Shown: positions 29,212 to 37,449 of the stretch, one piece after another
Layout: each line of letters opens with the position of its first letter
How positions within the stretch are numbered: the first letter of the stretch is position 1
Source of the DNA: an uncultured Lachnospiraceae bacterium
GTDB lineage: Bacteria > Bacillota > Clostridia > Lachnospirales > Lachnospiraceae
Assembly: GCA_902780405.1 (NCBI GenBank)
Contig: CACZFI010000001.1
Span: 186,001-250,000, forward strand
Direction: 5' to 3'
Length of the DNA: 64,000 bases
Notes under the pieces: generated by a model
The model's input: only the letters and a program-made list of their open reading frames with translations
What the model was told of the DNA's origin: nothing
Database searches by the model: none
Translations under genes and position numbers: made by a program

Positions 29212-29754
29212 ATGATGCCAGCAATTATTACAGTCGGTGTGATCGTTTTGCTTCTGATCTTTTGGTGGGTCGGAACCTACAACGGAATTAAGCGACTTGA
29301 TATCAAGGTCAATGAGGGCCTTTCCGGAATTGATGTTGCGCTTACCAAGCGCTACGACGTGCTTACAAAGATGCTTGATGTAGTGAAGGGATATCAGCAG
29401 CACGAGAAGGATATCCTGACACAGATCGTACAGCTTCGAAGCGGTATGAGTATGGCAGAGAGAAACCAGGCAAGTCAGCAGATCGACGCTGCATTCGGTC
29501 AGATCAGACTCCTTGCCGAGAACTATCCGGAGCTGAAATCCAGCAACAATTTCATCCAGCTTCAGAACGCAATCTCCGATACGGAGGAGCATCTCCAGGC
29601 AGCGAGAAGACTCTACAATTCCAACGTCACAGCCTTTAATCAAAAGATCGTGACCTTCCCGAACAGTATCGTAGCGGGAAGTATGGGAGCTACGAATAAG
29701 GAGTTCTTTGTCGCAGAAGAGACCAAGCGTCAGGATGTAAAGATGAGCTTTTAG
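29212..29754 (+). CDS. lemA: LemA family membrane protein
   Basis: A 180-residue protein with one N-terminal membrane helix (about 4-21) and a long helical bundle outside it. The motifs YNGIKRLDIKVNEGLS, KRYDVLTKMLD and ARRLYNSNVTAFNQKI are characteristic of LemA. The biochemical role of LemA is not settled. AGGAGG lies 9 bases before the first of two adjacent ATG codons (29212 and 29215), so either could be used. It has its own promoter and terminator, and stands alone. Confidence 0.93.
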   Translation: MMPAIITVGVIVLLLIFWWVGTYNGIKRLDIKVNEGLSGIDVALTKRYDVLTKMLDVVKGYQQHEKDILTQIVQLRSGMSMAERNQASQQIDAAFGQIRLLAENYPELKSSNNFIQLQNAISDTEEHLQAARRLYNSNVTAFNQKIVTFPNSIVAGSMGATNKEFFVAEETKRQDVKMSF

Positions 29755-29774
29755 TTTTCATCATGAAAGCATAT

Positions 29775-29807
29775 GGGATCGAATCGTCAGATTCGGTCCC
29801 TTTTTTT
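29775..29807 (+). terminator. Terminator of lemA
   Basis: GGGATCGAATC and GATTCGGTCCC pair (one G-U) around a 4-base loop, followed by seven T. Confidence 0.9.
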
Positions 29808-29842
29808 AATCTGTTCTTAATCTTAATTTAATATAATATGTA

Positions 29843-29874
29843 TTGACAAATAATATTATACGTCGTATAGTATT
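29843..29874 (+). promoter_or_regulatory. padR promoter with embedded operator
   Basis: TTGACA (29843-29848) and TATAGT (29866-29871) are 17 bases apart. A 23-bp dyad at 29852-29874, with arms AATATTATACG and CGTATAGTATT around one base and a single mismatch, covers the spacer and -10 box. This is a likely autoregulatory site for the PadR protein encoded next. Confidence 0.75.
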
Positions 29875-29902
29875 GCCGAAGATACACGAAAGGAGTGATT
29901 CC

Positions 29903-30244
29903 ATGAGCTATCAACTTACGGCGCCGTTGCTTGACGCCTGCGTGCTGGGTATCGTTTCTGCGGAAGATGCCTACGGCTATACGTTGACACAGAAGGTCCG
30001 GCAGGTGGTGGATATATCCGAATCCACGCTTTATCCGGTTTTGCGGCGACTTACCAAGGAAGAGCTTCTTTCCACCTATGATCTGCCGTATCAGGGGAGG
30101 AATCGTAGATACTACCAGATCACAGCCTCGGGAAGAAAGCAGCTTACAGCTTACCGTGAGGAATGGAAAGAGTATAAGCATCAGATTGACGAGATGCTGA
30201 TGTATGGATCACAGGGAGGAGAGAAACAGTATGAACAAGGCTGA
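29903..30244 (+). CDS. PadR family transcriptional regulator
   Basis: A 113-residue winged-helix protein with the PadR pattern: LDACVLGIV, AYGYTLTQK, the recognition-helix region STLYPVLRRLTKEELL and the wing GRNRRYYQIT. The ATG at 29903 is chosen because AAAGGAGTG precedes it and the domain begins there. Its stop overlaps the next start by 14 bases, so the DUF1700 protein is translationally coupled. In Firmicutes, PadR-DUF1700-DUF4097 gene sets often form an autoregulated envelope-stress-type operon. The inducer is unknown. Confidence 0.9.
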   Translation: MSYQLTAPLLDACVLGIVSAEDAYGYTLTQKVRQVVDISESTLYPVLRRLTKEELLSTYDLPYQGRNRRYYQITASGRKQLTAYREEWKEYKHQIDEMLMYGSQGGEKQYEQG

Positions 30245-30818
30245 ATTTTTGGAAGAATTATCGCACAAACTGCGAGGTCTTCCCGAAGATGACCGGCAGG
30301 ATGCAATCCGTTTTTATCAGGATCTGATCGAGGATGCCGGACTTCGAGAGGATGAGGATGTGACTCCGCTTACCGGATCGCCGGAGGATGCGGGCAGAAA
30401 GATCCTCGAGGAGACGATGGACAGGAAGTACACTTCCTTCAAGAAAGAGAAGGGATATAAGAAGTCAAAGTCTGCGGGCAGTATGTTATGGGTGATGATC
30501 CTGGGTATCTTTGCGGCGCCGATCGCGCTTCCTCTTGCGATTGCTGCTTTTGCGGTAATCTTCGCATTGGTTGTTTCCTTTGGGGCTGTGTGCTTCGGTC
30601 TCTTTGTGGGAGGAATCGCTGCTATCGGAAGTGCATTCCTTGCAATTCCCGCACTGATCATGGCAGGTGGTATCGGAACAAAGATCATCATGATCGGTTC
30701 CTTTTTCGTGGCAGTCGGTGTGGGACTTTTGTTGATGGCGATCGCAGGTCTGTTCTGGAAACTGACGGTGGGATTTGTAAGTCTCGTGACGCATCGTTTT
30801 GTAGGAAGGAGGGGATAA
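30231..30818 (+). CDS. DUF1700 family membrane protein
   Basis: The 195-residue protein begins with a soluble helical region, MNKAEFLEELSHKLRGLP followed by ARxFY-type DAIRFYQDLIEDAG, which is the DUF1700 signature. Three or four hydrophobic segments follow between about residues 85 and 185. GGGAGGAG lies before the ATG at 30231. It is sandwiched between padR and the DUF4097 gene, with overlapping or one-base junctions. The function of DUF1700 is not known; a role in sensing or signalling at the membrane is inferred only from context. Confidence 0.85.
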   Translation: MNKAEFLEELSHKLRGLPEDDRQDAIRFYQDLIEDAGLREDEDVTPLTGSPEDAGRKILEETMDRKYTSFKKEKGYKKSKSAGSMLWVMILGIFAAPIALPLAIAAFAVIFALVVSFGAVCFGLFVGGIAAIGSAFLAIPALIMAGGIGTKIIMIGSFFVAVGVGLLLMAIAGLFWKLTVGFVSLVTHRFVGRRG

Positions 30819-30819
30819 G

Positions 30820-31707
30820 ATGAAGAAAGCAATTATGGTTATCATAGGAATCAGTTTTATCATCCTCGGAGGAGGACTGATCGCACTCGGTTATTTCTTC
30901 GGCGGAAAGTTCCCTGAATTCTTTGGCTTTGAGGACGGTAAAATCAAATTTGGAAGCGGAACAACCGTGGAAGACAGTGTGGAACTGTCCGAGTTTGACA
31001 AGTTGGATATCAATATGGATACATCTACGGTCTACGTGATTCACGAAGGTAAGGAATGGAAACTTGAATATGCGCTTTCCAAGGAGCCTGAGATTACGGA
31101 AAAGGACGGAAAAGTAACCATCAAGGAGTCCGGTAGGATGATAAGCTTCTGGAATTTCGGTTTTTCCAAGAAACACTACGTAAAGCTGTATATCCCTGCC
31201 GATGTGAAACTGATTAAGGAAGCATCGATCAGTACCGATACAGGATCCGTACATGTGGATAAGATTGACTTCGACATCCTCAGGATCAAGAGCGACACGG
31301 GATCCGTACATGTCAATGCGGTAGCTGTACCTGATGCGGAAATTAAAACGGATACGGGTTCTTTGCATATCGACGCATTTACCTGTGATAAGTTGTTGAC
31401 CAAGACATCCACAGGAAGTCAGAACTTTACGAATGCAAAGATCGAAGAACTTAACGCCAAGACGGATACGGGATCTTTCAAGATGGAGGAATCAAGTCTT
31501 ACCGAGGGCAAGATCGAGACCGACACAGGAAGTATCAAACTCTTCGTGAAGGGAAAGCTTTCCGACTACGAGATTCATGCGAAGACCGATACCGGCAGTG
31601 TGAAAGTGAACGGAAACAAGCAGGGTAAGAAGTATGAATCATCGGGCGCTCACGAGTTAAATCTTGAAACTGATACGGGAAGTATCACGATTGAAACAGA
31701 AGAGTGA
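30820..31707 (+). CDS. DUF4097 beta-repeat surface protein with TDTGS ladder
   Basis: A 295-residue protein with one N-terminal membrane helix (about 5-27) and an extracytoplasmic region. From about residue 135 onward it contains eight short repeats of about 16-22 residues, each with a TDTGS or STGS turn followed by a beta strand. This is the stacked-strand pattern of DUF4097 (LiaG-like putative adhesin) proteins. It begins one base after the DUF1700 stop and ends the padR operon at a terminator. A regular beta-helix exposing Asp/Thr/Ser on one face is likely; ligand binding is not shown by the sequence. Confidence 0.85.
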   Translation: MKKAIMVIIGISFIILGGGLIALGYFFGGKFPEFFGFEDGKIKFGSGTTVEDSVELSEFDKLDINMDTSTVYVIHEGKEWKLEYALSKEPEITEKDGKVTIKESGRMISFWNFGFSKKHYVKLYIPADVKLIKEASISTDTGSVHVDKIDFDILRIKSDTGSVHVNAVAVPDAEIKTDTGSLHIDAFTCDKLLTKTSTGSQNFTNAKIEELNAKTDTGSFKMEESSLTEGKIETDTGSIKLFVKGKLSDYEIHAKTDTGSVKVNGNKQGKKYESSGAHELNLETDTGSITIETEE

Positions 31708-31715
31708 TCCATAGA

Positions 31716-31744
31716 AAAAGCGGGTACCGACGGTACCCGCTTTT
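31716..31744. terminator. Bidirectional terminator between DUF4097 gene and Na/Pi gene
   Basis: AAAAGCGGGTACC and GGTACCCGCTTTT form a perfect 13-bp stem with a 3-base loop; the A and T ends serve both directions. Confidence 0.9.
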
Positions 31745-31754
31745 ATTGTACGGT

Positions 31755-33818
31755 TTATTTTTTCTTTTTCTTTTGTTTCTCTTTTTCCTTTTCCTTGGTT
31801 TCGGGCTTGGGCTGCTTTTCGGCTTTGACTTCCTTTTCGGCTTTCTTCTTATCTGTTTTCGGTTTTTCTGCCTTGGCCTTCTCGGTCTGCTTGTTTTTCT
31901 TTTCGGCTTTTTCCGCTTTTTCACCGGACTTCATAGTCTTGTCGGATACAGCTTTCTTGGACTTCTCGGCTTTCTTTAAAGAAGGATCGTCCGAAAGTTC
32001 GGAAGATGTTTGGTCAGCCGGGATGGGAATCACGGGATGTGTGATGGGCTCAATGTACTGACCTTCGTAGTACTGGTAGAGTGCTCTGTACTCGATGCTT
32101 GTCTGATCGCCGGCATGTCCGTGCATCTCATCGAAGTCGTCCGCACCGCTGACACGTTTGATGACATGGAGTGCGATATTGGAGGCATGAGAAGCGATAC
32201 GCTCAAAGCAGTTGGTCAGGTCGAAGAGGAAGACGCCGCTTGCAATCGCACAGGTGCCGTCCTGCAGACGCTCTACGTGATGCGCTTTGATCATTTCCTT
32301 CATCTTGTCGATGGTCTCGGCCAAAGGCTCGACACGGGTGGAAAGGGAAGCGTCATCGTTTTCGAATGCCATAAAGAGCACGTCTAAGGCGTGGCTCGTA
32401 GCGTTGGTGATGGTTTCAATCTCCATCTGACCGACGGGTGAGAAGGAGGAGCCGTTTTCATTCTTCTCTTTTGATATGTAGGCGATATTCATAATGTAAT
32501 CGCCGATACGCTCGTAGTCGCTGACGGAGTTTAGGATCTCCGACATGACACGGCTGTCATTGACTGAAAGTCGTTTTCGGTTGATGCGGATGATATAGGA
32601 GGAAAGGGCAGTCTCACACTTGTCTGCGAAAGATTCGTTCTCAAGCAGTGTGGCGAATCCCTCCTCGCTGTAGTTGTTGATCATACCGGTTGCGATCTTG
32701 AAGCTGTCCTTCATACGCTTCTGGAGCTCAAGGATGAGGCGTCTGCACTGGGAAAGTGCAACGGTCGGTGTATGAAGCAGCATATCGTCAAGTGCAGCAA
32801 AGAACTTGTCTGTAGTCTCGGACTCCTGATCCTTGATGATCTTACCCGTGAGTTTTGCCATACCCTCGGAGAAGGGAAGCAGTACCATGGCGGTAATAAA
32901 GTTGAAGGCAAAGTGGAAGTTCGCGATATCACCGCGGTTTACCACCTTGGAGAAACTGTCGATGCCTACAAAATAATGTACAAGATAGATCACGGATGCA
33001 AATGCGATCGCACCGAAGATGTTGAATATCAGGTAGGAAAGTGATACACGCTTTGCCTTCTTGTTCGCACCGATGGAACCTAAGATAATGGTCATGCATT
33101 TTCCGAGGTTCTGACCGATGATGATGGGAATCGCAATCGCCCAGGTGACGCTGCCCGTGGCGGAAAGTGCCTGCAGGATACCGACGGATGCACTGGAACT
33201 CTGGATAATGGCAGTGATCACAAGACCTGTCAGGATACCGATCAGAGGATTCTCAAAGGATGTGAAAAACCGACGGAATGCCGGTGATTCACGAAGCGGC
33301 ATAAATACCTCCTCCATGGTGGTCATACCGTAGAAGAGAATACCGAGTCCCGCAAGGATACCCGCAACCTGCTTGGTATTCACTTTCTTGCAGAACATAT
33401 GCATCACAGATCCGATGGCCACAAGGGCAGGGGCAAAGGATGAAGGTTTTAAAAGCTGAAGCACGATGTTGCCGGATCCCAGGTCGCCGAGACGAAGGAT
33501 CTGCGCCGTAACCGTACTTCCGACATTGGAACCGAATACAACGGGGATTGCCTGTGCAAGACGCATGATGCCGGCGTTTACGAAACCGATCAGCATGATG
33601 GTTGTCGCTGCTGAACTCTGTATGATACCCGTAACACCGAGTCCGAGGCTGAAGCCTTTTACATGACCGGCCGCTTTTGTTTTCGCAGTTGTAAGACGCT
33701 CGAGAATACGTTCAAGGCCGGAACCGGCCAGTTTTTCCAGGGATGATCCCATGAGACTCATTCCGAAAAGGAAGAGTCCAACTCCTCCAAAGAGTTGTAA
33801 GATTGAGAAAATGTCCAT
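31755..33818 (-). CDS. Na/Pi cotransporter with PhoU-like domain (NptA/YjbB type)
   Basis: The 687-residue protein has about ten hydrophobic segments in its first 320 residues, including the two inverted-repeat motifs QSSAATT and QSSSASVG that bind sodium and phosphate in this family. A helical PhoU-like domain follows (about 345-560). The last 100 residues are a low-complexity Lys/Glu/Ala tail ending in poly-Lys, which is not part of the usual family. It probably takes up or exports inorganic phosphate. AAAGGAG lies before the ATG on the - strand. It is transcribed alone, converging on the DUF4097 gene. Confidence 0.9.
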   Translation of the reverse strand: MDIFSILQLFGGVGLFLFGMSLMGSSLEKLAGSGLERILERLTTAKTKAAGHVKGFSLGLGVTGIIQSSAATTIMLIGFVNAGIMRLAQAIPVVFGSNVGSTVTAQILRLGDLGSGNIVLQLLKPSSFAPALVAIGSVMHMFCKKVNTKQVAGILAGLGILFYGMTTMEEVFMPLRESPAFRRFFTSFENPLIGILTGLVITAIIQSSSASVGILQALSATGSVTWAIAIPIIIGQNLGKCMTIILGSIGANKKAKRVSLSYLIFNIFGAIAFASVIYLVHYFVGIDSFSKVVNRGDIANFHFAFNFITAMVLLPFSEGMAKLTGKIIKDQESETTDKFFAALDDMLLHTPTVALSQCRRLILELQKRMKDSFKIATGMINNYSEEGFATLLENESFADKCETALSSYIIRINRKRLSVNDSRVMSEILNSVSDYERIGDYIMNIAYISKEKNENGSSFSPVGQMEIETITNATSHALDVLFMAFENDDASLSTRVEPLAETIDKMKEMIKAHHVERLQDGTCAIASGVFLFDLTNCFERIASHASNIALHVIKRVSGADDFDEMHGHAGDQTSIEYRALYQYYEGQYIEPITHPVIPIPADQTSSELSDDPSLKKAEKSKKAVSDKTMKSGEKAEKAEKKNKQTEKAKAEKPKTDKKKAEKEVKAEKQPKPETKEKEKEKQKKKKK

Positions 33819-33927
33819 TTCTTTCTCCTTTGTTTTTCATTCTATTCCTATTTTGTCAGCATCATCATAGCATAAAGATTTTTTGTTGACTATACGTAAA
33901 ATTAAAAATTCTTATAAAAATGAAACA

Positions 33928-33956
33928 TTCACGAATCAAATGGAATGTGATATAAT
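33928..33956 (+). promoter_or_regulatory. Promoter of the MetY-like gene
   Basis: TTCACG (33928-33933) and a perfect TATAAT (33951-33956) are 17 bases apart. The leader is about 45 bases and holds no SAM riboswitch or T-box. Confidence 0.55.
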
Positions 33957-34010
33957 ACCCCATGTGTTTCAAATCCCGGGGGGATAAAAAAGAAGAAAAG
34001 AGGTAAGAAG

Positions 34011-35288
34011 ATGACGAATTACGGAATGGATACAAAATGTGTACAGGCAGGCTATACACCGGGCAACGGGGAACCGAGACAGATTCCTATTGTCCAGTCC
34101 ACGACTTTTAAATACAACACCAGCGAGGATATGGGCAAGTTGTTCGATCTCGAGGCATCTGGTTACTTCTATACCAGACTTCAGAATCCGACCAATGATT
34201 ACGTAGCAGCGAAGATCGCAGCCTTAGAGGGCGGTACGGCGGCAATGCTTACATCCTCGGGACAGGCAGCCAATTTCTTCGCACTCTTTAATATCTGCGA
34301 GACGGGCAGTCATATCGTGTCTTCCGCATCCATCTACGGTGGCACATTTAACCTGATCGCCGTTACCATGAAGAAGATGGGCATCGATGTGACCTTCGTA
34401 TCACCCGATTGTACCGAAGAAGAGTTAAATGCCGCTTTCCGCGAGAATACCCGCGCAGTCTTCGGTGAGACCATTGCCAACCCGGCACTCACCGTTCTTG
34501 ACATTGAGAAGTTCGCCAAGGCGGCGCATGCACACGGCGTTCCACTGATCGTGGACAACACCTTCCCGACTCCGGTAAACTGTCGTCCTATCGAGTGGGG
34601 TGCTGATATCGTTACACATTCCACAACCAAATATATGGACGGACACGGAGCTGCAGTGGGCGGCTGTGTAGTTGACTCCGGAAAGTTTGACTGGATGGCT
34701 GAGGCGGAGAAATTCCCCGGCCTTACCACACCCGATGAGTCCTACCACGGCATCGTTTACGCCGAGAAGTTCGGTAAGGAAGGCGCCTTTATCACCAAAT
34801 GTACCGCTCAGATGATGCGTGATCTCGGATGCATCCAGTCACCGCAGAACGCTTTCTATTTGAATCTCGGACTTGAATCGCTTCATGTGCGCATGCCGAA
34901 GCACGTGGAAAACGGTCAGGCAGTTGCCGAGTTTTTGGAGAAGCATCCGAAGGTCGTGAAAGTAAGCTATCCGGGCCTTGCATCCGATCCATATCATGCG
35001 CTTGCCGAGAAGTATCTGCCGAAGGGCGGATGCGGTGTCGTATCCTTTGAGATCGAGGGTGGAAGAGCTGCTGCAGAGGCATTTATGGGCAAGCTTAAAC
35101 TTGCGGCCATTGAGACGCATGTGGCCGATGCAAGAACCTGCTGCCTGAATCCGGCAACATCAACCCACAGACAGCTTACCGACGAGCAGCTTGCAGCTGC
35201 GGGCATTCCGGCAGGACTTGTGCGCATGAGCTGTGGCCTTGAGTCCAAGGAAGATCTGATCGCAGATATTGAACAGGCACTCGCTTAA
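34011..35288 (+). CDS. metY: O-acetylhomoserine sulfhydrylase (Cys/Met PLP enzyme)
   Basis: A 425-residue enzyme of the Cys/Met metabolism PLP family, the length of MetY. The PLP lysine is in HSTTKYMDGHG; the motifs YTRLQNPT, SSGQAANFFAL and VDNTFPTP are present. MetY makes homocysteine from O-acetylhomoserine and sulfide, a direct sulfhydrylation route to methionine. GAAAAGAGG precedes the ATG. It stands alone, followed after 130 bases by the zinc-type binding lipoprotein. Related family members (cystathionine gamma-synthase or lyase) are shorter, near 380-400 residues, which favours MetY. Confidence 0.88.
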   Translation: MTNYGMDTKCVQAGYTPGNGEPRQIPIVQSTTFKYNTSEDMGKLFDLEASGYFYTRLQNPTNDYVAAKIAALEGGTAAMLTSSGQAANFFALFNICETGSHIVSSASIYGGTFNLIAVTMKKMGIDVTFVSPDCTEEELNAAFRENTRAVFGETIANPALTVLDIEKFAKAAHAHGVPLIVDNTFPTPVNCRPIEWGADIVTHSTTKYMDGHGAAVGGCVVDSGKFDWMAEAEKFPGLTTPDESYHGIVYAEKFGKEGAFITKCTAQMMRDLGCIQSPQNAFYLNLGLESLHVRMPKHVENGQAVAEFLEKHPKVVKVSYPGLASDPYHALAEKYLPKGGCGVVSFEIEGGRAAAEAFMGKLKLAAIETHVADARTCCLNPATSTHRQLTDEQLAAAGIPAGLVRMSCGLESKEDLIADIEQALA

Positions 35289-35296
35289 AAATAAAT

Positions 35297-35364
35297 TTGC
35301 AAATTATTTGCAATTTTCTATTGACAAGATGATACCCAAAGTGTAAAATGCAAATCGTTCGCAA
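35297..35364 (+). promoter_or_regulatory. Two Fur/Zur-like 7-1-7 operators at the znuA-like promoter
   Basis: A perfect 17-bp palindrome, TTGCAAATTATTTGCAA (35297-35313), lies 7 bases before the -35 box. A second copy with 13 of 17 bases the same (35348-35364) overlaps the -10 box and start site. The layout TGCAAAT-N-ATTTGCA has the 7-1-7 form used by Fur-family repressors (Fur, Zur, PerR) but a different sequence. Because the genes downstream look like zinc acquisition, a Zur-type regulator is inferred. Confidence 0.6.
35321..35349 (+). promoter_or_regulatory. Sigma-A promoter of the metal-binding lipoprotein operon
   Basis: TTGACA (35321-35326) and TAAAAT (35344-35349) are 17 bases apart. 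The leader contains an imperfect 15-bp hairpin with arms at 35351-35365 and 35380-35394. Confidence 0.8.
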
Positions 35365-35417
35365 ATTAAGCACTGCTTGTTTGTGAGCGATTTGTAAGTT
35401 ATACGGAGGGTTTAATC

Positions 35418-36410
35418 ATGAAATCAAAGCTTTTAAAACTTGTCGCTTTTTTCACGCTTGCTGTGATGATGGTAGCAAGCGTAACCGGATGTGCGGAATC
35501 GAAGTCCGCAAAGAGTGATAAACTCCAGATCGTATGTACCATTTTCCCGGAGTACGACTGGGTGAAGGAAATCATCGGCGCCGATGCCGATTGGGCGGAG
35601 GTGAGCTTCCTGCTTGACTCGGGTGTGGATCTTCACAGCTACCAGCCTACATCTGAGGATATGGCAAAGATATCCGAGTGTGATGTATTCATCTATGTCG
35701 GTGGTGAGTCCGACGGATGGGTGGAAGATGCGCTTGCGGATGCAACCAACAAGGATATGGTTGTGATCAATCTGCTTGAGTCTCTCGGTGATTCCGTGAA
35801 GGAAGAAGAGATCGTAGAGGGAATGGAAGCAGAGGAAGAAGAGGGCGAAGAAGAGGAAGAAGGTCCCGAGTATGATGAGCATGTATGGCTTTCATTAAAG
35901 AATGCCCAGACGCTTGTTTCCGTCATCTCTGACAAGCTTTCCACTGCAGATCCCGACCACAAGGATACCTACAAGAAGAATGCGGATGCATATAATGCAA
36001 AGCTTGCGGAACTTGATGCGGCTTACGCAGATGCGGTTTCCGGCGCTGCAGTTAAAACACTGGTATTCGGTGACAGATTTCCCTTCAGATATATGGTTGA
36101 CGATTACGGTTTGAAGTATTATGCTGCTTTTGTAGGATGCTCCGCAGAGAGTGAAGCAAGTTTTGAAACAGTGATTTTCCTTGCCGGCAAGGTGGATGAG
36201 GAAGGTATTTCTTCCGTATGTAAGATTGAGTCCGGAGACGGCAAGCTTGCACAGACAATTATTGACAATACCAAGTCCAAGGATCAAAAGGTCGTAACAT
36301 TCAACTCTTTGCAGTCTACCATGAAGAGCGATATTGATGCCGGAGTCACCTATCTGTCTGTCATGGAGAAAAATCTTGCGGCTTTAAAGGATGCCCTTGG
36401 CACAAAGTAA
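35418..36410 (+). CDS. Zinc/manganese-type ABC transporter substrate-binding lipoprotein
   Basis: A 330-residue ZnuA-like protein. The lipobox VTGC places the lipidated Cys at residue 25. Probable metal ligands are H73 (DLHSYQPT) and H155 (DEHVWLS); the third ligand region reads FGDRFPFRYM rather than the common His-containing form. The usual His-rich loop is replaced by an acidic stretch of Glu residues (about 137-151). No ABC permease or ATPase gene follows; a CobW GTPase gene begins 2 bases after the stop. Control by the flanking palindromes fits metal starvation. Zinc is the most likely cargo, manganese is possible. Confidence 0.88.
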   Translation: MKSKLLKLVAFFTLAVMMVASVTGCAESKSAKSDKLQIVCTIFPEYDWVKEIIGADADWAEVSFLLDSGVDLHSYQPTSEDMAKISECDVFIYVGGESDGWVEDALADATNKDMVVINLLESLGDSVKEEEIVEGMEAEEEEGEEEEEGPEYDEHVWLSLKNAQTLVSVISDKLSTADPDHKDTYKKNADAYNAKLAELDAAYADAVSGAAVKTLVFGDRFPFRYMVDDYGLKYYAAFVGCSAESEASFETVIFLAGKVDEEGISSVCKIESGDGKLAQTIIDNTKSKDQKVVTFNSLQSTMKSDIDAGVTYLSVMEKNLAALKDALGTK

Positions 36411-36412
36411 GA

Positions 36413-37372
36413 ATGACGAAAATCGATCTGGTCACCGGATTCCTGGGATCCGGAAAGACCACAATGATAATCGAATATGTAACTTATCTTACCGGGATAG
36501 GCGAGCGTGTTGCAGTCATCTGTAACGATTACGGGGCGATCAATGTTGATCGCCTCTTTCTCGTGGATGCGCTTTCGCAGGATGTGCCGGTTGAGATGGT
36601 GATCGGCGGGGATAAGGATTGTGCGAGAAGGCGCCTTAAGACGAAACTGATCTCCATCGGTATGGGACTTCCCGACGAGGAAGGACGGCCGGGACGCAAA
36701 TTCGATCGCGTCATCATCGAACCCTCCGGGATCTTTGATGCGGAGGATTTTTTCAATCTGATCTATGAAGAGCCGCTGTCCAATTGGTTTACCATGGGCA
36801 ACGTGATCACCATGGTAGACGGGTCTTTTCCGACGGACTGTTCACGGGCAGTTCGCTATATGCTTGCTACGGAACTGTCCCATGCGGGCATTATCCTTGC
36901 CAATCGCATCGAAAGCGAACAGGGACTGGCGAAGCTTGGAAGCTTTTTGAATGCGTGCCTCACCGAATTCGGAGGAGAAACGATCCGCGTTCCCTTCCTG
37001 CCTGTATCAAAGCAGGAAGACAAAAGTCTCTACGAGAAGGTGTCCTCCGCAGGTTATCGAAGCATGGATTTAAGTCGTATATCGGATGATGAACTGTCAC
37101 ATTTTCAGTCGCTCTTTTTCTTTCATCCAAAGCTTTCCGTCGAGGATGCGGAGGATAGGATTGAGAAACTGATGAAGGACTCCGCGTGCGGGCGCATCTA
37201 TCGTTTGAAAGGGTTTATTCCGCGTCACGACGGCACCTATTTGATGATCAACGCTACTCCGAAGTCCTTCCGTGCGGATCTGACACCCATCGGGCAGGAG
37301 GTCTTCATTCTGATCGGAGAGGACTTAAGCGAGGATAACATCCGAAGTTACATTCCTATCGCGGATAACTGA
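36413..37372 (+). CDS. CobW/COG0523-family GTPase, probable metallochaperone
   Basis: The 319-residue protein opens with the CobW-type Walker A loop GFLGSGKTT (residues 9-17) and contains a GTPase core with IEPSGIF. Typical COG0523 proteins have a CxCC metal-binding motif after the switch region; here that region reads IGGDKDCARRR with a single Cys, so the motif is lost or altered. No clear Shine-Dalgarno sequence precedes the ATG, and the upstream stop is 2 bases away, so translation is probably coupled to the binding protein. A role in handling zinc under starvation is inferred from the neighbour and promoter. Confidence 0.85.
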   Translation: MTKIDLVTGFLGSGKTTMIIEYVTYLTGIGERVAVICNDYGAINVDRLFLVDALSQDVPVEMVIGGDKDCARRRLKTKLISIGMGLPDEEGRPGRKFDRVIIEPSGIFDAEDFFNLIYEEPLSNWFTMGNVITMVDGSFPTDCSRAVRYMLATELSHAGIILANRIESEQGLAKLGSFLNACLTEFGGETIRVPFLPVSKQEDKSLYEKVSSAGYRSMDLSRISDDELSHFQSLFFFHPKLSVEDAEDRIEKLMKDSACGRIYRLKGFIPRHDGTYLMINATPKSFRADLTPIGQEVFILIGEDLSEDNIRSYIPIADN

Positions 37373-37378
37373 TCTGTG

Positions 37379-37449
37379 CGACTGTATTGCAAGGATACGC
37401 TGCATACACTTTCTTGGCGTCGCTCTCGGACGATCACCGCGCACAAACC
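37379..37449 (-). repeat. Dispersed repeat, copy B
   Basis: The piece 37408-37449 matches copy A (25629-25671) on the opposite strand at about 39 of 43 bases, including GGTTTGTGCGCGGTGATCGT without mismatch. The adjoining 37379-37400 matches 18 of 22 bases at the right end of the 216-bp element (21284-21305). It overlaps the start of the visible nuclease remnant, so either the repeat invaded the gene or all copies derive from it. Confidence 0.6.

Noticed and set aside
31755..32000. Lys-rich end of the Na/Pi cotransporter as a frameshift product
   Set aside because: The frame stays open, the charged pattern is regular, and a normal stop lies just before the shared terminator.
33957..34010. 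SAM riboswitch or T-box before metY
   Set aside because: The leader of about 45 bases has no room for either and no matching motif.
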